The notes under the pieces: model-generated
Database searches by the model: none
What the model was told of the DNA's origin: nothing
The model's input: the letters and a program-made list of their open reading frames with translations, nothing else
Assembly: GCA_965234335.1 (NCBI GenBank)
Contig: OZ248437.1
Coordinates: forward strand, 1-64,000
Length of the DNA stretch: 64,000 nt
Reading direction: 5' to 3'
Source of the DNA: Leadbetterella lacustris
GTDB lineage: Bacteria; Bacteroidota; Bacteroidia; Cytophagales; Spirosomataceae
Made by a program: the position numbers and the translations under genes
Shown: positions 33,703-41,953 of the stretch, piece after piece
Layout: each line of letters opens with the position of its first letter
How positions within the stretch are numbered: the stretch's first letter is position 1

Positions 33703-34689
33703 TTACCACCACTGGTGTATTGTATTTTTGAAATATTTAAGGTAAATCTCTTTTACTTTGTTCATTTGTAGGTCGCTCAATGCTGGCTGTTGTAAGCATT
33801 TGAGGTTTTCTGTTACTTGCTCAGGTCTCGATGCTCCCGGTATAACTGTACTCACGTTTTCAAACATCAAAATCCATCTCAAAGCTATTTCTGCCAAATT
33901 TAGCTGGCCGGAGAATAACTCTTTGAGTTCTGCAACTGCCTCTAAACCAGTGTTATAGTCTATTCCTGAGAAAGTTTCGCCTTTGTCGAACATTTCGCCG
34001 TTGCGATTGAAAAAGCGATGATCTCCTACTTCGAAACTGGTGTCTTTGCTGTATTTTCCAGTCAAAAGTCCGCTGGCCAATGGCACTCTTACGATTACGC
34101 CCACATCTTTCTTTTTGGCTTGTTCGAAAAACAACTCGGCCGGTCGCTGACGAAGCATGTTGAAAATTATTTGTACCGAAACCACGTTATCAAATTCAAT
34201 TCCTTTCAGTGCTTCTTCTATTTTTTCAACACTTATCCCTAGGTTTTGTACTTTTCCTTCGGCTTTGAGGTCTTCGAAAAGGCCGAAAATCTCGGGTCTG
34301 TAAAATACCTGAGTAGGAGGGCAGTGGAGTTGAACCAAGTCTAATGTTTCTAATTGAAGTCTTTTTAGGCTGTCTTCCACATATTTTCGCAAGACGGCTG
34401 GCGTGTAACCTTCGCTGGTGTGAGGGTTAATTTGGCGACCACATTTTGTAGCCACAAAAAACTTCTCTGAGCGTGTTTTGAGGAAATTACCGATGGCTTT
34501 TTCGCTTTCGCCCGCACTGTACACATCGGCGGTGTCTATGAAGTTGATGCCACTATCAGCTGCTGTATTGAGGATATTTTCGGCTAATTTGTGGTCGAAT
34601 GCTGAACCCCATTTGCCACCCACTTGCCAGGTGCCAAGGCCAATTTCTGAGATATTTTGATTGGTTTTACCGAATCTTCTAAAATTCAT
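33703..34689 (-). CDS. Aldo/keto reductase
   Basis: This is a 328-aa cytoplasmic aldo/keto reductase. The tetrad is D52, Y57, K82 and H122 (FIDTADVYSAGESE, ATKCGR, VQLHCPP). The C-terminal NADPH-binding segment STVIPGASRPEQV is intact. The natural substrate cannot be deduced. It is the upstream gene of the pair with the YghZ-like enzyme and is preceded by an AT-rich gap holding no clear promoter match. Confidence 0.9.
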   Translation of the reverse strand: MNFRRFGKTNQNISEIGLGTWQVGGKWGSAFDHKLAENILNTAADSGINFIDTADVYSAGESEKAIGNFLKTRSEKFFVATKCGRQINPHTSEGYTPAVLRKYVEDSLKRLQLETLDLVQLHCPPTQVFYRPEIFGLFEDLKAEGKVQNLGISVEKIEEALKGIEFDNVVSVQIIFNMLRQRPAELFFEQAKKKDVGVIVRVPLASGLLTGKYSKDTSFEVGDHRFFNRNGEMFDKGETFSGIDYNTGLEAVAELKELFSGQLNLAEIALRWILMFENVSTVIPGASRPEQVTENLKCLQQPALSDLQMNKVKEIYLKYFKNTIHQWW

Positions 34690-34896
34690 TTATTTGTTTT
34701 GGTTGAGTTTTCAAAATTAGTAAAAATTGGGGGTTTTAGAAGTGAAACGATGTGTAAATGATAATTGAAATTAAAAAGATTGTTTTTCAATTATTGATTT
34801 AAAAAACCAATAATGAAGAATTCAGAACAAATAGTTTTTCGTCTAAGTCTTGATGTTGAAGTATAATGTGTTTTTAGCCAATCATTTACGTAAGTT

Positions 34897-35151
34897 TCAA
34901 TAATAGTATTTACACTGAATTATGTAAATACTGTCTTTCGTGATTTCATAGACGAGGCGATGTTCTGCAGTAATTCGTCTCGACCAATAACCAGATAATT
35001 CATTTTTTAAAGGTTATGGTTTTCCTATTCCTTCAAATGGAGTTCTTCTGCATTCTTTGATTAGTTCGTTGATTTTCTTAACCATTTTCCGATCAATGTC
35101 TTGCCATTCAACGTATTCTTTCCAAGCTGTGTGTGTCCAAGAGAGATTCAT
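34897..35151 (-). pseudogene. yoeB: YoeB/Txe-type toxin, inactivated
   Basis: On the - strand this reads as an 84-residue YoeB-family endoribonuclease (MNLSWTHTAWKEYVEWQDID at the start, then RTPFEGIGKP, SGYWSRRITAEHRLVYEI) interrupted by one in-frame TAA at codon 46 (35014-35016). In the family this position is the catalytic glutamate of KPEPLK, so a GAA-to-TAA change is the simplest explanation. The second catalytic residue, H83 of the YHY ending, is also changed (CKYYY), whereas R59, R65 and Y84 remain. The toxin is thus doubly dead. Its ATG overlaps the antitoxin TGA (ATGA), the usual toxin-antitoxin arrangement. Confidence 0.88.
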
Positions 35152-35363
35152 ATTTCTAATAATTCTCGATTTATGATTTCCCCTTTTTTAAGCTCTTCTA
35201 TGGATTCTAATAGGGCTTTTCTGTTTTTCTTACTTTTAAGAAGGTAATCAGTTGGGCCTAATTCACTCTTTTTAGCAACCCTATAATTAACACCAAATGC
35301 GGTTAGCAACGTTTTAAGGGCTTTTATTTTTTGATTTTCGGCTTGAATTATCAATGTTTCCAT
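35148..35363 (-). CDS. Antitoxin-like small protein (DUF2683-type) of the YoeB module
   Basis: This is a 71-aa protein starting METLIIQAENQKIKALKTLL, with a C-terminal acidic helix (ALLESIEELKKGE). This layout matches the small DUF2683-like proteins that precede YoeB/Txe toxins in Bacteroidota and serve as antitoxins and probably operon repressors. It overlaps the toxin start by 3 bp. The frame is intact although the toxin is broken, so the antitoxin is either a relic or still useful, for instance against a related toxin elsewhere. Confidence 0.78.
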   Translation of the reverse strand: METLIIQAENQKIKALKTLLTAFGVNYRVAKKSELGPTDYLLKSKKNRKALLESIEELKKGEIINRELLEI

Positions 35364-35438
35364 TTTCTAGAAAATTATTATTTTTTTAGCAATTCCAGAA
35401 ATTCCTGAATTCTAAAACAAACATATTCATTAAATAAA

Positions 35439-35446
35439 TACATTTG
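35439..35446 (+). promoter_or_regulatory. -7 promoter element (TACATTTG) of rarA
   Basis: TACATTTG fits TAnnTTTG and lies 16 nt before the TTG start at 35463. The predicted transcription start (about 35453) leaves a leader of about 10 nt. Confidence 0.6.
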
Positions 35447-35462
35447 CAAATAAAAACAATAC

Positions 35463-36731
35463 TTGGAACCCTTCGCACCATTAGCTGAAAGACTTAGGCC
35501 TCGAAATCTAGACGAATATATTGGCCAAGAGCATATTTTGGGTAAAAATAAGCCACTAAGACGTACACTTGAGTCGGGTATTGTGCCTTCTATGATTCTT
35601 TGGGGTCCTCCCGGTGTTGGCAAAACTACCTTGGCTTTAATGATGGCTGAGATTACCAAACGCCAGTTTCACAGCCTGAGTGCCATCAGTGCAGGTGTGA
35701 AAGATTTGCGTGAGGTTTTATCAAAACCGTCGGGTTTATTTCCTCCCATTTTGTTCATTGATGAGATTCACCGCTTCAACAAATCTCAACAGGATTCGCT
35801 TTTGGGAGCGGTTGAAAAAGGTCATGTTACGCTTATTGGTGCTACTACCGAAAATCCTTCTTTTGAGGTAAATTCAGCTTTGCTTTCTCGCTGTCAGGTG
35901 TATGTTTTGGAGGCCTTTGGAAAAAAAGAATTAGAGTTACTGCTAAAAAGAGCTTTGAAATCAGATGCTTGGCTGAAAGATAAAAACATAAAAGTTGATA
36001 CTTCTGATTCGCTTTTTAGAATGTCTGGGGGCGATGGTCGCAAGCTTTTGAATCTTTTGGAGTTGGTAGTGAATGCACAAGTGGGTCAGCCTGAAGTGGT
36101 CATCAGCAACGAATTGGTGGAAGAAGTGGTGCAGAAGAACTTGGCTCGTTATGACAAATCTGGAGAGCAACATTACGACATTATTTCGGCTTTTATAAAG
36201 TCCATCCGTGGCTCAGACCCCAACGCGGCTCTATATTGGATGGCAAGAATGATTATTGCTGGAGAAGACCCCAAGTTTATTGCACGCCGAATGCTAATTT
36301 TGGCAAGCGAGGATATAGGTTTGGCAAATCCGACGGCCATGATGGTGGCCAACTCTTGCATGGATGCCATCATGAAAATTGGTTATCCCGAGGGTAGAAT
36401 AATTTTATCGCAAACTGCCATTTACTTGGCCACTTCACCAAAGTCAAATGCTTCTTATCTGGCGATAGATATGGCCATCGCTTTGGCCGAGAAAACTTCT
36501 CATTTGCCCGTTCCGGTAGATTTACGAAATGCCCCAACGAGGCTCATGAAAGAGATTGGATATGGAAAAAATTATCAGTATTCACACAATTATGAAGGGA
36601 ATTTTGCCAAACAAAACTTTTTTCCTGATGAGCTTAAAGGTGAAAAACTCTATGAACCAAGTAACAATGCTCGTGAAAACGAAATCAAGCGAAGTTTACA
36701 GAATTGGTGGGGCGAATGGTATGGTTATTAA
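35463..36731 (+). CDS. rarA: Replication-associated recombination protein A (RarA/MgsA)
   Basis: This is a clamp-loader-like AAA+ ATPase acting at stalled replication forks. The 422-aa protein has Walker A GPPGVGKTTLA (about 49-59), Walker B LFIDEIHRFNK, sensor 1 region IGATTENPSFE, and the MgsA C-terminal tetramerisation domain with PTRLMKEIGYGKNYQYSH. The TTG at 35463 gives the canonical beginning (EPFAPLAERLRPRNLDEY, after the initiator), and no ATG fits upstream because the promoter is immediately adjacent. A bidirectional terminator follows. Confidence 0.95.
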   Translation: MEPFAPLAERLRPRNLDEYIGQEHILGKNKPLRRTLESGIVPSMILWGPPGVGKTTLALMMAEITKRQFHSLSAISAGVKDLREVLSKPSGLFPPILFIDEIHRFNKSQQDSLLGAVEKGHVTLIGATTENPSFEVNSALLSRCQVYVLEAFGKKELELLLKRALKSDAWLKDKNIKVDTSDSLFRMSGGDGRKLLNLLELVVNAQVGQPEVVISNELVEEVVQKNLARYDKSGEQHYDIISAFIKSIRGSDPNAALYWMARMIIAGEDPKFIARRMLILASEDIGLANPTAMMVANSCMDAIMKIGYPEGRIILSQTAIYLATSPKSNASYLAIDMAIALAEKTSHLPVPVDLRNAPTRLMKEIGYGKNYQYSHNYEGNFAKQNFFPDELKGEKLYEPSNNARENEIKRSLQNWWGEWYGY

Positions 36732-36877
36732 TAAAAAAGGAGCCCGAAAGCTCCTTTTTCTTCGAAATCGTACATGCCCTCCAAGCTCGATGGCGTTACA
36801 TCGTCTTCTTTCGAACATGACCCCAATCCAAGTCCTATTACCGCAAAAAGAATAAAAAAATTGTTTATTCTTTGTAT
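36728..36877 (-). CDS. Possible 49-aa lipoprotein with a non-standard start
   Basis: On the - strand a frame reads QRINNFFILFAVIGLGLGSC, then SKEDDVTPSSLEGMYDFEEKG, a textbook short lipoprotein with lipobox LGSC and acidic mature part. The only position available for initiation after the upstream TAA is an ATA codon (36875-36877); no ATG, GTG or TTG is in frame. Either ATA is used, or an ancestral ATG was lost and this is a recent pseudogene. The last codons lie inside the rarA terminator. It follows the glycosyltransferase gene on the same strand with a 24-bp gap. Confidence 0.45.
   Translation of the reverse strand: MQRINNFFILFAVIGLGLGSCSKEDDVTPSSLEGMYDFEEKGAFGLLFY
36734..36759. terminator. 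Bidirectional terminator after rarA
   Basis: GGAGC (36739-36743) pairs with GCTCC (36750-36754), with A-rich sequence on the left and T5 on the right, serving rarA and the convergent leftward genes. It overlaps the last codons of the small lipoprotein frame. Confidence 0.75.
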
Positions 36878-36901
36878 TTATTTTTTGTGTTTAAAAACTG
36901 A

Positions 36902-37858
36902 TTACACTTTTTCAGAAACGAAATAGTCGTCTTTACTAACGCCTTGTTTTACAAATAATTCTCCCAAGAACCCTGCTAGGAATAACTGAGAGCCAATAAT
37001 GATAGCCACCAAGGCCAGGTAGAATAGGGGATTATCGGTTACGTTTCTGTATGGCTGACGGTTATAGATAGATATTATTTTTTCGCCTATTAGGAAAATC
37101 GTCATGAATGATCCCAAAAAGAAGGAAATTACACCAAATAAACCGAAGAAATGCATCGGTCGTTTTCCAAACTTGTTTATAAAAGTGATGGAAAGCAGAT
37201 CCAAGAATCCGTTCAGGAATCTTTCTAAGCCAAATTTTGTCGTTCCGTATTTTCTGGAGCGGTGTTGCACTACTTTTTCTCCTATTTTTGAGAAACCATT
37301 CCACTTGGCTATTACCGGAATATAGCGGTGCATTTCGCCATAAATAGTGATGTTTTTGACCACTTTGCTGTCGTAAGCTTTCAGTCCACAGTTGAAGTCG
37401 TGGAGATAAATGTCTGATATGTAGCGAGTAGTGGCATTGAATAGTTTAGTTGGCAATGTTTTTGTGATAGGGTCATAACGTTTTTGCTTCCAGCCCGATA
37501 CTATGTCATACTTCTCTTCTTTTATCATTTTGTAAAGTCCAGGTATTTCGTCTGGGCTGTCTTGTAAGTCTGCATCCATTGTGATCACTACCTCTCCCTG
37601 ACATTCATTGAATCCAACTTGCAAGGCAGCAGTTTTACCGTTGTTTTTTGAGAATTTAAAGCCTCTTACCTCTGGATTGGTTTCTTTGAGTTTTTTTACG
37701 ATGTTCCAACTTTCGTCTCTACTTCCGTCATCTATCAAAAGTACCTCGTAAGAAAAGGCATTTTCGTCCATTACCTTTTTAATCCAAGCGTGCAGCTCAG
37801 CGAGCGACTCGTCTTCATTGTAAAAAGGAATAACAACAGAAATATCCACTTTGCTCAT
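36902..37858 (-). CDS. Family 2 glycosyltransferase, membrane-anchored (GtrB/DPM-like)
   Basis: This is a 318-aa GT2 enzyme that probably transfers a sugar from a nucleotide donor to a polyprenyl phosphate or glycan on the inner leaflet. The GT-A fold has VVIPFYNEDESL at the start, LLIDDGSRDES, and the metal-binding MDADLQDSPDE. Two C-terminal transmembrane helices (about 230-255 and 272-300) match the undecaprenyl-phosphate glycosyltransferase group. It lies 10 bp downstream of the trmN6-like gene, in a run of close leftward genes reaching back to the ligase gene at 40966. Confidence 0.9.
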   Translation of the reverse strand: MSKVDISVVIPFYNEDESLAELHAWIKKVMDENAFSYEVLLIDDGSRDESWNIVKKLKETNPEVRGFKFSKNNGKTAALQVGFNECQGEVVITMDADLQDSPDEIPGLYKMIKEEKYDIVSGWKQKRYDPITKTLPTKLFNATTRYISDIYLHDFNCGLKAYDSKVVKNITIYGEMHRYIPVIAKWNGFSKIGEKVVQHRSRKYGTTKFGLERFLNGFLDLLSITFINKFGKRPMHFFGLFGVISFFLGSFMTIFLIGEKIISIYNRQPYRNVTDNPLFYLALVAIIIGSQLFLAGFLGELFVKQGVSKDDYFVSEKV

Positions 37859-37868
37859 AGTCAGTTTA

Positions 37869-38570
37869 TTAAAATATCAAATAATAGTCTCTTAAAAGCT
37901 CTACAAAAATAGGGCTATATTGGTGGTTTTCATAAATATTTATGGGAGAGATTTCGACTTGCTCCGTTTTTATTCTTTGGAACTCAACTATTTCTCTAAA
38001 AACGGGTTTGTTCTCACTGTGTTTTACCAGATATTTTCTTTTCGGGAAAAAATCATTTTCTGAGGAAAGTTTCAAGAAACTGTTCATTTCAAAAGGCGGT
38101 AAAAGTAGCCATGCACTGCCGTCGGGTGTTAAAAGCTGCTTAAGGCAATATGCTAAGTCATAGAAAGTTAATTCATCGGCGTGGCGGGCTATGTTTTTGC
38201 TACTTTTGTCTGATTTAAGATTGTTTTGATAAAAAGGTGGATTACAAACAATCAAATCGAACTTTTCTTCTGATTTTTTTGAAAAATCTTGAACAGATTG
38301 ATGAACTAGGCTTATCCGATCTCTGAAAGGACTATCTTGTATGTTTTCGCTGGCATCCAAAACTGCATCGGCATTTATTTCGATGGCTGTAATTCGTAAA
38401 TTTTTATTTTTCTGAGCTAGCATGAGACTCAAAAGTCCAGTGCCGCATCCAATATCAAGAACTCGTTCTTTATTTTCGACAGAAACCAAGGCCGCAAAGA
38501 GGCAAGAATCGGTGCAAACCTTCATCGCAGCACGATCTTGTTTGATACTGAATTTTTTAAAACTAAACAT
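37869..38570 (-). CDS. tRNA1(Val) (adenine(37)-N6)-methyltransferase-like (TrmN6/YfiC)
   Basis: This is a 233-aa class I SAM-dependent methyltransferase. The SAM-binding motif is VLDIGCGTGLLSLMLA, and the catalytic N6-adenine motif is CNPPFY, as in YfiC/TrmN6. Its start codon overlaps the stop of the RNase H gene by a base (TAATG), implying translational coupling. Modification of A37 in tRNA-Val is the known role of the family; other rRNA or tRNA adenine targets cannot be excluded. Confidence 0.88.
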   Translation of the reverse strand: MFSFKKFSIKQDRAAMKVCTDSCLFAALVSVENKERVLDIGCGTGLLSLMLAQKNKNLRITAIEINADAVLDASENIQDSPFRDRISLVHQSVQDFSKKSEEKFDLIVCNPPFYQNNLKSDKSSKNIARHADELTFYDLAYCLKQLLTPDGSAWLLLPPFEMNSFLKLSSENDFFPKRKYLVKHSENKPVFREIVEFQRIKTEQVEISPINIYENHQYSPIFVELLRDYYLIF

Positions 38571-39193
38571 TATTTTCTGCCGAAGTCAGCGGGGTTTTCG
38601 CCCCACCATTTGGTTTCCCACTTCAGTATTTTGTTTTTGTAGGTATTGTCTTTCAGCCAATCTTCCGCTCTTTTTATAAGTTCGAAAAGTTCGGCATTTC
38701 TCCCCGTTGGGTCCAGTTTTGTATTCGCTTTTTTTGCTTTTACCCATGAAATGGCCGTTTTGGAGTCAGAGAAAATGGGTACTTCAGAATTGTGTTTTTT
38801 TAATAAAGCTAAAGCGTGTACTATAGCCAAAAACTCACCGATGTTGTTGGTTCCGTCAAAAAATGGGCCTTTTTTGAATACCAAAGTTTTTGTTTGTAAG
38901 TCAACACCCTGATACTCCATGTCACCACTTTTGGTATTCCAAGCAGCATCTACCGCCCAAGCGGCTATGGTTGGCGAAGGCTGTTTTATACTTGCTTGTG
39001 CTGCAGTGGGTTTTGGATTAACTACTGCGTAATAGTTTCTTTTAAGAGCATTTTCGGCCTCGGTTTTACTCTCAAAAGACTTATATTGAGCACCTTCAAA
39101 GCCCTCTACTTGTTTTTTGCACTCATCCCATGAACTAAAAACGCCTTTTTCTCTACCGGCCCAAACCGCATAAAATTTGACTTTCTTGGCCAT
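38570..39193 (-). CDS. rnhA: Ribonuclease HI with N-terminal hybrid-binding domain
   Basis: This enzyme cuts the RNA strand of RNA-DNA hybrids, aiding primer removal and R-loop resolution. The 207-aa chain begins with a viroplasmin-like hybrid-binding domain (1-55, KFYAVWAGREKGVFSSWDEC), followed by a linker and the RNase H domain. Catalytic acids are D82 (WAVDAAW), E120 (IGEFLAI), D143 (FSDSKTA) and D203 (NPADFGRK). The two-domain form is common in Bacteroidota. It sits 3 bp after the ligase gene and overlaps the methyltransferase gene. Confidence 0.93.
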   Translation of the reverse strand: MAKKVKFYAVWAGREKGVFSSWDECKKQVEGFEGAQYKSFESKTEAENALKRNYYAVVNPKPTAAQASIKQPSPTIAAWAVDAAWNTKSGDMEYQGVDLQTKTLVFKKGPFFDGTNNIGEFLAIVHALALLKKHNSEVPIFSDSKTAISWVKAKKANTKLDPTGRNAELFELIKRAEDWLKDNTYKNKILKWETKWWGENPADFGRK

Positions 39194-39196
39194 ATA

Positions 39197-40966
39197 TTAT
39201 TCTAAAATAAGGTCCTGAGTCTTGCAGTCAAACACGGCCACAAAATCATTTACAAAAGCCTCCTCTGATATTTTTGAAACAGCAAAATCAACATCACCCA
39301 CATAAAATTGACGTATAGCTGCCGTACTTTCTATGTTTTTTTGAATAAATGGATGTTTAGGTTTACCAATAGACATCCCGAACTCCATAATATCGGGCTT
39401 AAACATCAAATTTAGAGGGATTCTGTACTTTCCACCGTTCAGTGCCGAACAAATAGCCACCGGTTCGAATTCTTCATTTCCTCCAAACTGACCAAATTTT
39501 GCCCGAGCTATTTTGTATTCTTCCTCGTTTTCGCCGAACAAAATAGCCAGTTTTTTTCTAGGTTTACCTTTGGCTGTATTTATCTTCAGGTCAACGTCTT
39601 TGAGTAAATTTCTGAGGTTAAATACATTTTTCCCACTCCTGATTCTTTCTCTGATAGATTGTCTGATCAAATAAGTGATGGAGTCCGTAATTCCGAAGCC
39701 TATCTCAGCCATTTGTTTGAAAATAAATGAGGAAGGCGACATACCCGGAATGGTATTGGGGTCATGCAATATTACAACGTCGTCGGCTGTAAGAAAGCCA
39801 TCGATGCGGCTGATAACACTCATGCTCGTTATCTCAAATGCCTTCAAGATATTCTCATGTATTTTCTCGAGATTCTCGTATTTCGTTTCTACTGGAATAC
39901 GCTTCTTACTGACATTCGACTTATACTTAGATTTAAAATCGAAGGTTTGCACGTCGCCATAGACTTCGGCAGGTGGTAGGGCATATGCTTTTCCTGAGTC
40001 GTCTTGTATTACGCCTACGGAGAACTCTTGTCCCGATATGAATTCTTCAATCAGCACATAGTCTTCAGCATTTGTGGAGCTGATAGTCGCACTTTCATTA
40101 AAATTTAGATAAATGTCTAATTTTTTAAGTAAGTCGGCAGGGTGGTAAATGATTTCGCCATCTAAAATTACAGGAAATCCTATTCCTTCGTCTAAATTTG
40201 ATGTTTTTTCCATCAAATTTTTCTTTTGTCTAGGGCTTAGTTTTACCCAATCTTTTTTGAGAATCTGAGTTTCGAAAAAACACTGACTCATGCTTCTCGA
40301 AAACTCCTCAAGACTGCGTTTTTTTACAATAGCTACTCCGATAGACGAGCCTTGGTGTGGGGCTTTTACCACCAAAGGAAAGCCCAATTCGGCAATTAGA
40401 TTGGCAAAGAGTTTTGATTTATCAGACGATTCCCAAGTGTCTTTTGAAATCGTTTTATATTTTTTGGTTTGGCCAGTCGCCAGCTCCATGAGACGGTTTT
40501 GTACAGGTTTGTCTATGCCCACTCCAGATCCAAGTATGCCTGGTCCCATGTAGGGTATGTTGAGCCACTCCATGAGTCCTTGAATATTACCGTCCTCAGA
40601 ATAAGGGCCATGCATAACCACAAATGCAAAGTCAATATGTTCTTTGAGTTCCTCAATTTTTATCTGAGTCCCTATTTTGTATATAAGCTTGTAGAGTTGG
40701 GTATCTCTTAATGGGCCTAAAGACTCAATGTAGACTTTATATCCGTTGTTTTGGTTTTTAGATGGATAGAAGCTCCTGATATCCTCTTCGTAGAGCATCT
40801 GTGGGTCAATTTTTATGAAATTACCGATGCTATCCACAAAAATAGTTATGGGTTCAAAATACCGTCTGTCTATATGTTCGTAGGCAGTTCTACCACCCAA
40901 AAACGATATTTCTCTCTCTCGAGATTGACCGCCAAAGAAAATACCAACTTTTATTTTGTTATCCAT
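39197..40966 (-). CDS. Enlarged D-alanine--D-alanine ligase-like ATP-grasp protein
   Basis: The first part matches Ddl: KVGIFFGGQSREREISFLGG (6-25), VVMHGPYSEDG, the ATP-grasp segment PLVVKAPHQGSSIGV, YVLIEEFISGQEFSV (303-317) and a closing HDPNTIPGMS (401-410). At 589 aa it is far longer than the usual 300-370. An insertion of about 70 residues interrupts the ATP-grasp region (about 225-300). A C-terminal extension (about 465-589) starts KLAILFGENEEE, looking like a second copy of the Ddl N-terminal domain without its catalytic part. The metal-ligand glutamate before NTxPG is replaced by Asp (D402). It may be a genuine ligase with additions or a paralogue with another acceptor. It is the first gene of the run leading to rnhA. 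Confidence 0.75.
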   Translation of the reverse strand: MDNKIKVGIFFGGQSREREISFLGGRTAYEHIDRRYFEPITIFVDSIGNFIKIDPQMLYEEDIRSFYPSKNQNNGYKVYIESLGPLRDTQLYKLIYKIGTQIKIEELKEHIDFAFVVMHGPYSEDGNIQGLMEWLNIPYMGPGILGSGVGIDKPVQNRLMELATGQTKKYKTISKDTWESSDKSKLFANLIAELGFPLVVKAPHQGSSIGVAIVKKRSLEEFSRSMSQCFFETQILKKDWVKLSPRQKKNLMEKTSNLDEGIGFPVILDGEIIYHPADLLKKLDIYLNFNESATISSTNAEDYVLIEEFISGQEFSVGVIQDDSGKAYALPPAEVYGDVQTFDFKSKYKSNVSKKRIPVETKYENLEKIHENILKAFEITSMSVISRIDGFLTADDVVILHDPNTIPGMSPSSFIFKQMAEIGFGITDSITYLIRQSIRERIRSGKNVFNLRNLLKDVDLKINTAKGKPRKKLAILFGENEEEYKIARAKFGQFGGNEEFEPVAICSALNGGKYRIPLNLMFKPDIMEFGMSIGKPKHPFIQKNIESTAAIRQFYVGDVDFAVSKISEEAFVNDFVAVFDCKTQDLILE

Positions 40967-41066
40967 AGTGATTTAGGGACATGTAGATATGAAAATAATG
41001 TGCAAGTTATGAAAAAGAATTTGCCAAAAAGACAAATTGGGAGTAAGGAGTGGATTTTTTTATATA

Positions 41067-41318
41067 TTATGCACCAAAGGCAACCATATTTATGGCTTCT
41101 ACTTTTTTGATTTCGGGTACATTCTTCAGAATAGCTTCTTCAATACCCGCCTTGAAGGTCATCGAAGACATTGGACAAGAGCCACACGAACCTGTAAATT
41201 CTAACTTTACAGTAAAGTCAGGGGTGATTTCTAACACATCTACGTTTCCTCCATCTGCAATCAGGTAAGGTCTTATGTTGTTTAGAGCGAGTTCTACTTT
41301 TTCTATTAATTCGTCCAT
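41067..41318 (-). CDS. NFU-domain Fe-S scaffold/carrier protein
   Basis: This is a single NifU C-terminal (NFU) domain that carries or assembles [4Fe-4S] clusters. The chosen ATG at 41318 gives 83 aa, with RPYLIADGGNVDVLEI and the cluster-binding TGSCGSCPMSS (C45, C48). A longer in-frame start 21 codons upstream would overlap the CAP-domain gene and adds non-conserved residues. An Mrp-type Fe-S carrier ATPase is encoded 2 kb upstream on the same strand, a related function though not the same operon. Confidence 0.88.
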   Translation of the reverse strand: MDELIEKVELALNNIRPYLIADGGNVDVLEITPDFTVKLEFTGSCGSCPMSSMTFKAGIEEAILKNVPEIKKVEAINMVAFGA

Positions 41319-41367
41319 TTGCAAGGTGAAAGTTCCTACAATATTACAATATTCGACCCATATTTGT

Positions 41368-41853
41368 TCATTTTGAGCCAAATAATTGTGTCCAATAGTT
41401 ATTGTATTCTCCTACGGCCACTTCTTTAAAGTGCGGAGTCATGATGTTTACACAATGCATTGGGCTGTTTAACCATTGTTCTATGATTTCTGCTGGCGAA
41501 GGTTTAAAGCCAGCAGCCGCATAAATATTTTCGGCATAAAACTTGAATAGGTAATTCTGAGCTAGAATTCTTGCACCTGGATCGGTACCGTTTTTAGAAA
41601 TATGAGAGAAGTATTTATTTTCAAACATGTCTTTGCTATGCAAATACGCCGCTTTTTCGAGGCTACTATTCCAAATTACGGGGAGTGCAGCCGCAAAATT
41701 TTGGCTTCCACATTTGCGATTTTTGACCCGGGCTTGGTTTACATATTTTAAAAACTCCTCTTTTGAAGTCAACAGTGTCTTTTCTTCGGGTGTAACGGCA
41801 TTGCTACAAGACATGGCCGTAGCGGTAAAAAGTAACAAAAGGTATTTTCGCAT
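41368..41853 (-). CDS. CAP (SCP/PR-1) domain lipoprotein
   Basis: This is a 161-aa exported protein. The N-terminus MRKYLLLLFTATAMSC is a lipoprotein signal with cysteine 16 as the lipidation site. The CAP domain (about 35-155) shows AAYLHSKDMFENKYFSHISKNG, NIYAAAGFKPSPAEIIEQW and SPMHCVNIM, including the two histidines and glutamates of the CAP cavity. Bacterial CAP proteins are often extracellular and poorly understood. It lies upstream of the NFU gene with a 49-bp gap from the preferred NFU start. Confidence 0.85.
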   Translation of the reverse strand: MRKYLLLLFTATAMSCSNAVTPEEKTLLTSKEEFLKYVNQARVKNRKCGSQNFAAALPVIWNSSLEKAAYLHSKDMFENKYFSHISKNGTDPGARILAQNYLFKFYAENIYAAAGFKPSPAEIIEQWLNSPMHCVNIMTPHFKEVAVGEYNNYWTQLFGSK

Positions 41854-41953
41854 TTGATTTTTAGGGCAATTTGTATATTACTCATTAAATATTGTTCCAA
41901 TTTCAAATTTCATCTTTAACGAAAATACCTTTTGCAATTATCTGTAAATATTC

